Origin: Prevotellaceae bacterium UBA4361
Lineage (GTDB): Bacteria > Bacteroidota > Bacteroidia > Bacteroidales > Bacteroidaceae
NCBI GenBank assembly: GCA_002393575.1
Contig: DGSN01000013.1
Location: 1-64,000 of the forward strand
Length of the DNA: 64,000 nucleotides
Direction: 5' to 3'
Shown here: positions 33,845-41,675 of the stretch, piece by piece
Numbering within the stretch: the first letter of the stretch is position 1
Layout: every line of letters begins with the position of its first letter
Program-made: the position numbers and the translations under genes
The notes under the pieces: model-generated
The model's input: the letters and a program-made list of their open reading frames with translations, nothing else
The model's database searches: none
Told to the model about the DNA's origin: nothing

Positions 33845-35200
33845 ATGAAAAGAGCATACATATTCTTGTCAAGTCTGTTCGCTCTAATGCAGTCACTCAC
33901 ATCGCTTGCGCAGACAAACTATTATTATCTCTACCAGCCATTGGCAGTGGAAGGACGCGAGTGGCTGCTTGACGATGGTAGCAGGTATTTCATCAAGGGA
34001 GATACAATCGTGAATGGGGAGAACTTCAAGAAACTATATTTTGTTTCCGAATCAGACACCTGCTATTGCTGTGCCCTCGTGGATAAGGGAAAGCAAGTGT
34101 ATCAACTGGAAGTTGGAGACGATACCCCCTGTTTGCTTTATGACTTTGGTGGTGACTGGAATGAAATTATGCATGAAAGGAGTGACTCGGGGTTTTACCA
34201 AGTCCATAACGGATGGAAAAGTTATTTCCCATACAAGAACAGATGGTTTGCCAACATAGATGTCTATCTGAACATAGGATTGGGAGGCGACTACTCTGAC
34301 ATGTATGCATCCAGCTCTGCACGATGGATAGAAGGAATAGGGACGAGCCACAGCCATCCATTCGATAGGGAGCTTGTGGGAATGGGCGATAGTCCTGCAA
34401 TCGTTGAGTGCTATCAGGATGGCGAATTGATTTTCAACAAGATGGAGGCAATAGATGCATTTGTATCGCATGTCTTTTCCACCGCGTATAATCCTATTAC
34501 CACCACTCTAATAGAGGAGGGAAAAAACTGGAACGAAACCGTTTTCTTTATTGACGGCACACAGGAGCATACTTACGACTTGCATGTTGATGAGGGGCAG
34601 AGGGTAAGTGGTTATGAGTGCAAGACTCTCCTCAAGTCCATTCTTGCAAACGAAAGCGGTTCGCAAGTCCAAAACTATTCAGCAAATATTTTCGAGGAGC
34701 ATGGACGTGTCTATTTCTTAAAGGATGGCAGCCCACGGCTTCTGTATGATTTCAGTGCTGAACCCCATAGCGACATTCCAATCTACAAGCTGGAGATGGA
34801 GAAGTATCAGGACAATGACTGGAAACCTGAAAAACAGATGGTACACGTTGATAGCGTGGTCTGCAAGGATGTGAATGGTTATATGCTCCGCCACATCTAC
34901 ATCAGTGCCACCTCGGACGACGGAAAAGTAGGCACGAATTGTTGGGTGGAAAAGATTGGATCGTATCTGGGATTTGAAAAGAACTATGTTCCTTTCGATG
35001 AAGACGAGAAAGACATGGTGTTGAACCAATGCCAAGTGAATGGCATTATTTATTATGAACGTAATACCAGTTCAATAGCAGTTGATGCCACTTCCATAAG
35101 CTCTAATTCTCAAAATATCTACGACCTCACAGGAAGACCTGTTATCACTCCAACAAAGGGTATCTATATCCAGAATGGGAAGAAGGTGATGGTAAAATGA
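33845..35200 (+). CDS. Secreted protein of unknown function with GIYI-GKK tail
   Basis: 451 residues. A signal peptide (MKRAYIFLSSLFALMQSLTSLAQ) precedes two similar halves of about 200 residues each (landmarks: LLYDFGGDWNEIMHERSD in the first, LLYDFSAEPHSDIPIYKLEM in the second, each followed by a GIG or EKIGS motif), suggesting an internal duplication. The C-terminus reads YDLTGRPV ... KGIYIQNGKKVMVK. No enzymatic motif recognised. Similar proteins are numerous in Prevotella and are annotated as hypothetical; surface location is likely. Confidence 0.7.
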   Translation: MKRAYIFLSSLFALMQSLTSLAQTNYYYLYQPLAVEGREWLLDDGSRYFIKGDTIVNGENFKKLYFVSESDTCYCCALVDKGKQVYQLEVGDDTPCLLYDFGGDWNEIMHERSDSGFYQVHNGWKSYFPYKNRWFANIDVYLNIGLGGDYSDMYASSSARWIEGIGTSHSHPFDRELVGMGDSPAIVECYQDGELIFNKMEAIDAFVSHVFSTAYNPITTTLIEEGKNWNETVFFIDGTQEHTYDLHVDEGQRVSGYECKTLLKSILANESGSQVQNYSANIFEEHGRVYFLKDGSPRLLYDFSAEPHSDIPIYKLEMEKYQDNDWKPEKQMVHVDSVVCKDVNGYMLRHIYISATSDDGKVGTNCWVEKIGSYLGFEKNYVPFDEDEKDMVLNQCQVNGIIYYERNTSSIAVDATSISSNSQNIYDLTGRPVITPTKGIYIQNGKKVMVK

Positions 35201-35303
35201 AGAATCTTAGAAAGTACAAAGGACAAAGAACAAGGTACAAGCATGTCCTTTGTTCTTTGTCCTTATTTTTCATTCTTCATTCTACAATAAAAAAATCTTC
35301 TTT

Positions 35304-36011
35304 TTAATTGTGAACGAGTGTGCCGATTTCCTCGCCTTCCATCACCTTCTTTAGGTTGCCGACGATGTCCATGTTGAACACGTAGATAGGGAGGTTGTTG
35401 TCTTGGCACATGCAGATGGCGGAGAGGTCCATCACGCGGAGTTTCTTTTCCAGCACTTCGTCGTAAGTGATGGAGCTGTATTTCGTGGCAGTTGGGTCTT
35501 TCTCTGGGTCGGCGGTATAGACACCATCCACACGAGTTCCCTTGAGCATCACGTCTGCCTCGATTTCGATGCCACGCAGGGAAGAACCTGTGTCGGTGGT
35601 GAAATAAGGACTGCCCGTACCACACGACATGATGACTACTTCACCTCGCTCCATCGCTTCGATGGCTTTCCACTTGGTGTAGAACTCACCGATGGGTTCC
35701 ATGCGGATGGCGGTCAGGACACGATTGGGACAGCCTGCCGCACCGAGCGCACTGCTCAGGGCGAGGGAATTGATGGCTGTGGCAAGCATACCCATTTGGT
35801 CGCCTTTCACACGGTCGAAACCCTTGCCTGCTCCTTGCAAGCCGCGGAAAATGTTTCCACCACCGATGACAATACCTACTTGCACACCCATGTCGCGAAT
35901 TTCCTTCACTTGCTGTGCATATTCACTGAGTCGTTTAGGGTCGATTCCGTAACCCTGTTCTCCCTGAAGGCTCTCGCCACTCAGTTTGAGAAGAATTCTT
36001 TTGAAACGCAT
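35304..36011 (-). CDS. pyrH: UMP kinase
   Basis: 235 residues from ATG 36011 (MRFKRILLKLSGESLQG); the longer frame to 36047 adds non-conserved residues. Landmarks of the amino-acid-kinase fold are IVIGGGNIFRG, DQMGMLATAINSLAL and GTGSPYFTTDTGSSLRGIEI. It phosphorylates UMP to UDP in pyrimidine synthesis. A full-consensus promoter lies upstream, with a copy of the 90-bp leader repeat between promoter and gene. Confidence 0.95.
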   Translation of the reverse strand: MRFKRILLKLSGESLQGEQGYGIDPKRLSEYAQQVKEIRDMGVQVGIVIGGGNIFRGLQGAGKGFDRVKGDQMGMLATAINSLALSSALGAAGCPNRVLTAIRMEPIGEFYTKWKAIEAMERGEVVIMSCGTGSPYFTTDTGSSLRGIEIEADVMLKGTRVDGVYTADPEKDPTATKYSSITYDEVLEKKLRVMDLSAICMCQDNNLPIYVFNMDIVGNLKKVMEGEEIGTLVHN

Positions 36012-36035
36012 ATTACTTGAGTTTATAAGTTTCCG

Positions 36036-36125
36036 AGTTTTTATCAAGGATTTAAAGGATTTAGAAGGATTGTTCCTCGCTATCCACTCTCATCGCCTTT
36101 AAGAGAGGGGCTTTTCCGAGTTTTT
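36036..36125. repeat. 90-bp leader repeat, copy 2 (inverted)
   Basis: Inverted copy of the repeat at 31143-31232, lying in the transcribed leader of pyrH (between its promoter and the start codon). The two copies differ at only a few positions. Confidence 0.75.
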
Positions 36126-36133
36126 AATTTTTC

Positions 36134-36164
36134 CAAAGGTAGTGATTTTTCCTTTTTCGGCAAA
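36134..36164 (-). promoter_or_regulatory. Promoter of pyrH (TTTG-N19-TACCTTTG)
   Basis: On the minus strand TTTG (36161-36164) is followed after 19 nt by TACCTTTG (36134-36141): full consensus for both elements of a Bacteroides promoter. The resulting leader is about 120 nt long and includes the 90-bp repeat. Confidence 0.75.
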
Positions 36165-36214
36165 CTGATTTTGAATTTATTGTTGTAAATTCGCAGAATC
36201 AAACGGAAAAAGGG

Positions 36215-36625
36215 ATGATAGAGCAAAAAGAATTCAGATTGCAAGCACAATCACGTGGTTGCCATTTGGTGACGCGTGAGGTGCTCCAGCACTTGGGCAC
36301 ACTGCCCGAAACGGGATTGCTGCACTTGTTCGTGAAGCACACCAGCTGTGGACTCAGTATCAACGAAAATGCAGACCCAAGCGTGAGGGACGACATGGAA
36401 CGGATTTTCAACCATCTGGTGCCTGAGCACCAATCTTATTATGAACACACGCTCGAAGGTGACGACGACATGCCGGCTCATGCCAAATCATCGCTCGTGG
36501 GTGTTTCTCTCACCATTCCCATCACGCACCATCGGCTGAACCTCGGCACATGGCAAGGCATCTACCTCTGCGAATTCCGCAACTACGGAGGCGAACGAAA
36601 ACTGGTGGCAACGATTTATAGTTAG
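36215..36625 (+). CDS. YjbQ/UPF0047-family protein
   Basis: 136 residues covering the whole family: LFVKHTSCGLSINENADPSV (the conserved HTS and NENADP motifs), then MPAHAKSSLVGVSLTIPI and TWQGIYLCEFRNYGG. Members have weak thiamine phosphate synthase activity, and the cellular role is unclear. Normal length. Confidence 0.9.
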   Translation: MIEQKEFRLQAQSRGCHLVTREVLQHLGTLPETGLLHLFVKHTSCGLSINENADPSVRDDMERIFNHLVPEHQSYYEHTLEGDDDMPAHAKSSLVGVSLTIPITHHRLNLGTWQGIYLCEFRNYGGERKLVATIYS

Positions 36626-36637
36626 GACTAATTTTCC

Positions 36638-36770
36638 AACCACGAACCTTCAGCTCGGCGTAGCCAATTTCACGAATTAAACGAATTCTTTTTTGAATTT
36701 TTATTTATTCGTGAAATTTGATGAAATAGTCCCTTAAAAAAATTAGTGAAAATTCGAGTAATTCGTGGTT
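36638..36770. repeat. AACCACGAATT palindromic repeat, copy 2
   Basis: Starts aaccacgaacc, contains cacgaattaaacgaattc in one arm, and ends gtaattcgtggtt. It fills the convergent gap and could terminate both genes. Related to 13237-13314 and 53878-54060. Confidence 0.7.
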
Positions 36771-36780
36771 GAGAATAATA

Positions 36781-37626
36781 TCAAGTATTTTTATCGTTAC
36801 TTAAGTTTGCCGTTCGGATAGTAGTTATCGTTGAGGTTGAACTGAAGTTATATCTTGATGCCACATATTCCGAATAGGTGGCAAAGAGAGCGTGTTCTTT
36901 CTTGAACATACGGATGACTTCGCCCAAACGACGAAGCAGTTCATCTCCACTGTTGCGCTTGATGATGAAGGGGATGCGCCACTCGGGATGTTCCTTCAAC
37001 GGGTAGAACTCCCACGGATGGTTGTAGTGAACGAACTGCCCGTCGTGCCGCCAGGTCCACCGTGCCCAACGCTTGTAGAGCCACAAGGGAAGGTTGTGGA
37101 GCGAGAGCCAGAAGAGGGGAAAGCGAAACCAAGGTGTGACGGAAGCTGGTATCTGAAATACACCGTCCTGCATGAAAGGTGTGCGCGGCTGGTCGAGGTG
37201 CATATATCGTCCTGGAATGAAAGCGGGATTCAGACTGGAGTTGTAGAGATAGCCCTGACGCTTCAGTTCCTCGATGGACACGGGGAACATACGTGGCTGC
37301 CGATAGCCCTTGACGGTGATGCCTGTCTGCTCTTCCAATAAACGCTTGGAGGTGATGACATCCTCTGGACGTGGCTCCAAGTGATTGCATCCGTGGGAAG
37401 CCACTTCGTGCCCTTCGTTCACGATGCGCTGCATGAGGTCTGGAGCATGTTGGGCAAAGGTAGTGGTGCAGAAGAAGGTGGCACGCACATCTTCTGCTTT
37501 CAGCAGGTCGAGGATGCGGACAAGGCCATAGCGCGACACCTCCATGCCGTCTTCTACGGGGCGGTGCTTGACTCCATACTCACACGGGAGGTCGAATTCT
37601 TCTGTATCGAAACTCAGCAGTATCAT
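36781..37626 (-). CDS. Polysaccharide deacetylase family protein
   Basis: 281 residues with the NodB homology fold: N-terminal ILLSFDTEEFDLP (catalytic Asp pair region), FFCTTTFAQHAPDLMQRIVNEGHEVASHGCNH with the metal-binding HGxxH-type motif SHGCNH, and GYRQPRMFP with the conserved Arg. No signal peptide, so it probably acts in the cytoplasm or on lipid-linked glycans. It is followed downstream by a glycosyltransferase operon, consistent with a role in cell-surface glycan modification. Confidence 0.85.
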   Translation of the reverse strand: MILLSFDTEEFDLPCEYGVKHRPVEDGMEVSRYGLVRILDLLKAEDVRATFFCTTTFAQHAPDLMQRIVNEGHEVASHGCNHLEPRPEDVITSKRLLEEQTGITVKGYRQPRMFPVSIEELKRQGYLYNSSLNPAFIPGRYMHLDQPRTPFMQDGVFQIPASVTPWFRFPLFWLSLHNLPLWLYKRWARWTWRHDGQFVHYNHPWEFYPLKEHPEWRIPFIIKRNSGDELLRRLGEVIRMFKKEHALFATYSEYVASRYNFSSTSTITTIRTANLSNDKNT

Positions 37627-37639
37627 GTTGTTTTTAAAT

Positions 37640-37795
37640 TAAGAATGAGGAATGAAGAATGAGTGCTTCGCATAAATGAAGAATGAAGAATGGTCGCTAC
37701 GCTCCGAATGAAGAATTCATTTTACTCTGCTCATTGTATGGGTTACTTTCATTCTTCATTCTTCATTTTTCATTCTTCATTCATTTATTCTTCAC
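37640..37795. repeat. Heptamer repeats (ATGAAGA / TTCATTC)
   Basis: Both orientations of the atgaaga word occur (atgaggaatgaagaatg at the left, ttcattcttcattcttcat at the right), making a long imperfect inverted repeat with cgctacgctccg-type inserts. The right end runs into the last codons of the next gene. Confidence 0.65.
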
Positions 37796-38956
37796 GTAGT
37801 CATGCGTAAGCAGTTCCCATTGCTGAACAAACCAGATGATGGAAACTGGCAACGCCTTCACAGCATAATGAACCATAAAGCCCATTCGGAAATCGCGCGG
37901 GAAGAGGTCGGTGGAACTGAAACTGGTCATGACTAAGGCAAACACCATCAACGCCACTTCCCACCATCCTCGTTTCCAAGGAGTGGCGGTGAACCAGATG
38001 GCAACACCTATCATGGCGATGATATATCCTGATTGCTCGGTGCTGGTGCTCAAAATACAGATGCAGATGAGCGACGATGCCAGCATGGTTTCGCGGAAAG
38101 CAATGTGCTTGTACTGGCTGAAGCGCAACAAAGGCATGGCAAAAAGCAAAGCACATGGGGCGAATACCCACAGGTCTGAATAGTTTGGGGCAAAGAGTCC
38201 GAGATTACGAACAAAGCCCAACAGCGACAAGTTCTGCCTTGTTTCAACCAGCAGGTTTAGTTCGTTCTTTGCCATGAGTGCCTTCATCCATTCCACGTAT
38301 TCTCCACAGGTATATTCGAAGCCAAACATCAGCATTGGCAGAACGGCCAACACCACTAACCAAAGCAGCAGCGTCCAGCAGAAGCGTTTCTTATGCTTGG
38401 AGAAACAGAAACAGAGCAATCCCACGATGCCAAAAAGCTTGGTCATGGTGCCCACTGCAATGAAGAGTGTTGCCCACTCGTCGCGTTCTTTCTCCACGAG
38501 AAGGAAGGTGAGCATGAGACCCGACACCAACAGGGTGTTGACCTCTGCATCGAGCACACAATTCAACACTTCTTGGGCGCAAAACCATCCGATGAAGACT
38601 TTCTGGCTCTTTGTGAGCCATGAGCATTTCACCGTGAAAAAGAGGAAGAAGGTGATGAACAGTTCCCATATCACCATTCCAACCCATACGGGCAACAACG
38701 CGAATGGTGCTATCAACGAGGCAAACGTGGGTCCATAGAGGAAGAAGTCTCCATCTTCTTGATAGAGCGGATAGAGCGGCATGTTTGCCCAAGCATGGTC
38801 GAATGAATGGATGAAAATCAAATAGTCGGCATCTGGATGACCTTTATGAATCATCTTGTAGATGGAGAACAAGGCAATGGCTCCCCACACAATCGCCAGC
38901 GTTCGCTCGCTTTTGAAAAAGGGTTGATTGAAAAATTTTTTGAATTGATTTATCAT
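37781..38956 (-). CDS. GT87-type polyprenol-phosphate-dependent mannosyltransferase-like membrane protein
   Basis: 391 residues with about ten membrane helices and an early acidic segment (IHKGHPDADYLIFIHSFDHA) in a periplasmic loop, as in GT-C/GT87 (DUF2029) glycosyltransferases. It is the third gene of a minus-strand operon with overlapping stop/start codons (GtrA, GT2, this gene). Such trios make a polyprenyl-phosphate sugar, flip it and transfer it to an envelope acceptor. Sugar and acceptor unknown. Confidence 0.75.
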   Translation of the reverse strand: MINQFKKFFNQPFFKSERTLAIVWGAIALFSIYKMIHKGHPDADYLIFIHSFDHAWANMPLYPLYQEDGDFFLYGPTFASLIAPFALLPVWVGMVIWELFITFFLFFTVKCSWLTKSQKVFIGWFCAQEVLNCVLDAEVNTLLVSGLMLTFLLVEKERDEWATLFIAVGTMTKLFGIVGLLCFCFSKHKKRFCWTLLLWLVVLAVLPMLMFGFEYTCGEYVEWMKALMAKNELNLLVETRQNLSLLGFVRNLGLFAPNYSDLWVFAPCALLFAMPLLRFSQYKHIAFRETMLASSLICICILSTSTEQSGYIIAMIGVAIWFTATPWKRGWWEVALMVFALVMTSFSSTDLFPRDFRMGFMVHYAVKALPVSIIWFVQQWELLTHDYVKNK

Positions 38957-39915
38957 GATTTCAATGGCTTTTGAATGTCACATTCTTTTAGTCCATTATA
39001 ACTACGAATAAAATAACCTGGACGGTGTTTCGACTCATTGAACACACGTGCCATATATTCACCGATGACTCCGATACATATCAGTTGCGCTCCACCAAGG
39101 AAGAGCAACGTCACCATGATGGTTGGATAACCCGCCACGGGTTCTCCATACAGAAGGGTGGTAATCAATATATATATAAGGTAGAGAAATGCCACCGTGG
39201 AAACGACCATACCCAAAATACTTGCCAAACGTAGCGGTGCGGTGGTATAGTCCATGATGCCATTGATGGCAAGTTTGAACAAAGCGCGGTAGCCCCATTT
39301 CGATTTTCCCTGTTGCCGTTCCTTCTGTTCGTAGGTGATTCCCTTCTTGCGGAATCCTATCCACGAGTACATGCCCTTGGTGTTACGCTCCACTTCTCTC
39401 ATACGCTTCAGCGCTTCGATGCACGAACGGTCGAGCAAACGGAAGTCGCCCGTGTTCTTCTGAACAGGCACTTTCGCAAACCACTGCAACACGCGATAGT
39501 ACCACTGCGAGGTCTTGCGCTTCATCCACGTCTCCTTCGAGCTTCGCCGTGTGGCATACACATCGTCAAAACCTTCCTCCCACCATTGCAGCATCTCTGG
39601 AATCACATCAATAGGGTGCTGCATGTCGGCATCCATGATGATGAGGGCATCGCCTTGTGCAAAGTCGAAACCCGCCATCATGGCAAGCTCCTTGCCGTAG
39701 TTGCGCGAGAGGTCCACATAGCTCCAATGCACAGAATCCTTCCGATGCAAGCGAATCATCTGCTGCAATGTGTTGTCGGTAGAACCATCGTTCACCAATA
39801 GGAACTCCCACTCGTAGTTTGGATTCTGCTTCAACACTTCATTCATACACTGCTCCAACAAGGGGAACGATTCCTCCTCGTTGTAAGCAGGAAGCATTAT
39901 GGTCACCTTTTTCAT
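38953..39915 (-). CDS. Family 2 glycosyltransferase, DPM1/GtrB type
   Basis: 320 residues. The GT-A domain has VTIMLPAYNEEESFPLLEQ, LLVNDGSTDNTL, and IIMDADMQHP (DxD-type motif), followed by two C-terminal membrane helices (LGMVVSTVAFLYLIYILITT, TIMVTLLFLGGAQLICIGVI). This is the GtrB/dolichyl-phosphate mannose synthase layout: it charges polyprenyl phosphate with a sugar. It overlaps its neighbours by 4 nt on both sides. Confidence 0.92.
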   Translation of the reverse strand: MKKVTIMLPAYNEEESFPLLEQCMNEVLKQNPNYEWEFLLVNDGSTDNTLQQMIRLHRKDSVHWSYVDLSRNYGKELAMMAGFDFAQGDALIIMDADMQHPIDVIPEMLQWWEEGFDDVYATRRSSKETWMKRKTSQWYYRVLQWFAKVPVQKNTGDFRLLDRSCIEALKRMREVERNTKGMYSWIGFRKKGITYEQKERQQGKSKWGYRALFKLAINGIMDYTTAPLRLASILGMVVSTVAFLYLIYILITTLLYGEPVAGYPTIMVTLLFLGGAQLICIGVIGEYMARVFNESKHRPGYFIRSYNGLKECDIQKPLKS

Positions 39916-40334
39916 TGTTCGTCAGTTTTCTTTTTCCGATACACGTACCGTAAAACGAAGAAATTGGTTGGTACAGCCACTAATAGCACCAGCACAGGTG
40001 CCAACAGGCGATGTACGCCCCACACGGTGAAGAGGTGGAACAGCACGACGTGAATCAAGTAATTCAGTGCATGGCTGCCACTAAACCCCACCAACCGTTT
40101 CCACGTGGGACGCACATGGAAAGTCCAATAACTGGTCATGAAGAAATTGTAGATGAAAGAAACGACATAGCCCACGGAGTAAGCCACGTCCAACTGCATG
40201 AAATGCATCGCCAACACATACACGCCATAGTGTATGCCAGCCGACACACCACCATTCACACAGAATCTAAAAAACTGAGACAGACGAGGATTAGCATCCA
40301 AGCGCCTCTTCAACTCCTCAAAACCAATTGACAT
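39912..40334 (-). CDS. GtrA-family membrane protein (putative flippase)
   Basis: 140 residues with four membrane helices (FCVNGGVSAGIHYGVYVLAM, YVVSFIYNFFMTSYWTF, ALNYLIHVVLFHLF, APVLVLLVAVPTNFFVL) and the conserved FxxNG start. GtrA proteins are thought to flip polyprenyl-linked sugars made by GtrB. First gene of the trio, with a -7 box upstream. Confidence 0.9.
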   Translation of the reverse strand: MSIGFEELKRRLDANPRLSQFFRFCVNGGVSAGIHYGVYVLAMHFMQLDVAYSVGYVVSFIYNFFMTSYWTFHVRPTWKRLVGFSGSHALNYLIHVVLFHLFTVWGVHRLLAPVLVLLVAVPTNFFVLRYVYRKKKTDEQ

Positions 40335-40389
40335 TTCTCTCTTTCTTCTTTCCTCAAAAACAGTTTCTTACACCTCTTTCTCAAAGGCA

Positions 40390-40397
40390 AAGTTAGT
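40390..40397 (-). promoter_or_regulatory. -7 promoter box (TAACTTTG) for the gtrA operon
   Basis: Minus-strand TAACTTTG fits TAnnTTTG, 55 nt before the GtrA start. No good -33 TTTG is found at the expected distance. Confidence 0.45.
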
Positions 40398-40483
40398 CAT
40401 TTCGTATGAAACAAGAAAATAATAACAGAACAAATTGATGAAAAAGAAAAAAACGAGGAGTGTTTCCTCGTTTCAGTCTCGAA

Positions 40484-41056
40484 CTAATAAATCAGAAGTC
40501 CTGCAATGCCACATAGAATAATCATCAAGATAGGATGGATTTTGTAGAGACGAGTACCCACAAAGGCAAAGCAAAAAAGGAGGACACTCACGATGAAAGC
40601 AAAAGGACTTTCATCCCAACTGCTGAAGTTTTCTTTCGACATCAAAAGGAGGGCAGCAGCAGCTATCAGTCCCACGATGGCTGGACGCATCACACGGAAT
40701 ATGCTCTGAACAATATAGGATTGATGGTGCTTCAGCAGAAACTTGCTGATGGTGAGCATCAGGATGAACGGCAACCACAGAATGGACAAGGATGCCAGCA
40801 CTGCACCCAGGATGGCAGCCCAAACGGGATAGCCTTCGTTGATGACCGACGTGTAGCCCGTGTAAGTGGCGCAGTTGATGCCGATAGGTCCTGGTGTTGT
40901 CTGACTGATGGCAACGATGTCAGTGAATTCAGCATTCGTCAACCAATGGTTCTTCTCCACCACTTCGTTCTGAATCAGCGACAACATGGCATATCCGCCT
41001 CCGAAATTGAAGATGCCTATCTTTGAAAAAACGATGAAAAGCTTCAGGAATATCAT
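40484..41056 (-). CDS. Chromate transporter half, ChrA family (second half-gene)
   Basis: About 190 residues from ATG 41056 (MIFLKLFIVFSKIGIFNFGG). It contains the ChrA signature GGGYAMLSLIQNEVVEKNHWL, then FTDIVAISQTTPGPIGINCATYTGY, with about six membrane helices. Short ChrA proteins work as pairs encoded in tandem; the partner lies 45 nt upstream. They export chromate or import related anions. Transcribed after purL. Confidence 0.88.
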   Translation of the reverse strand: MIFLKLFIVFSKIGIFNFGGGYAMLSLIQNEVVEKNHWLTNAEFTDIVAISQTTPGPIGINCATYTGYTSVINEGYPVWAAILGAVLASLSILWLPFILMLTISKFLLKHHQSYIVQSIFRVMRPAIVGLIAAAALLLMSKENFSSWDESPFAFIVSVLLFCFAFVGTRLYKIHPILMIILCGIAGLLIY

Positions 41057-41101
41057 AAAAAATGAATAGCAAACTGATGAGAGCCTGACCAACTATGTTT
41101 G

Positions 41102-41671
41102 TTATCGAATCGGATGCTCCTCGTTGTGATGACTGGTGATGCGTCCATAGATGAAACCTCCTACTCCGGCTGCAAGGATAATCCAAATGGGCGAAACGCC
41201 AAAAGCGGCGATGAGCAAGCAGGCAACGATAGGAATCCACAAGTTGCGGCGATTGATACGAGCAGACTTCGCCATGCTGAAACAAGGAGCAGCAATGAGT
41301 GCCACCACAGCAGGACGCACACCACGGAAAATCTTCTCGATGTAGATATTGCCCTTGAAGGCATGGAAGAACATGGCAATCAGCAAGATGATGACAATGG
41401 AAGGAACTGCTACGCCCATCGACGCAACAATTCCTCCACGCACTCCTTTCAGCTTATTGCCAATATGCGATGCCATATTCAGGGCAAACAGACCTGGGGT
41501 GGCTTGTGCCACGGCAAGAATGTCCAAGAATTCTTCGTGATTCAGCCATTGCTTGTCCGTCACCACTTCTTTTTCCATCAACGGCACCATTGCATAGCCT
41601 CCACCCAGAGTGAAGAGTCCCACTTTGGAAAAGATGGTGAAAAGCTCAAGATATGTTGTTTGTTCTGTCAC
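41102..41671 (-). CDS. Chromate transporter half, ChrA family (first half-gene)
   Basis: 189 residues with GLFTLGGGYAMVPLMEKEVV and EEFLDILAVAQATPGLFALNMASHIG, the same landmarks as its partner. Half-size ChrA proteins form antiparallel pairs in the membrane. Only 4 nt separate it from the purL stop, so it is cotranscribed with purL. Confidence 0.9.
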   Translation of the reverse strand: MTEQTTYLELFTIFSKVGLFTLGGGYAMVPLMEKEVVTDKQWLNHEEFLDILAVAQATPGLFALNMASHIGNKLKGVRGGIVASMGVAVPSIVIILLIAMFFHAFKGNIYIEKIFRGVRPAVVALIAAPCFSMAKSARINRRNLWIPIVACLLIAAFGVSPIWIILAAGVGGFIYGRITSHHNEEHPIR

Positions 41672-41675
41672 AGAA

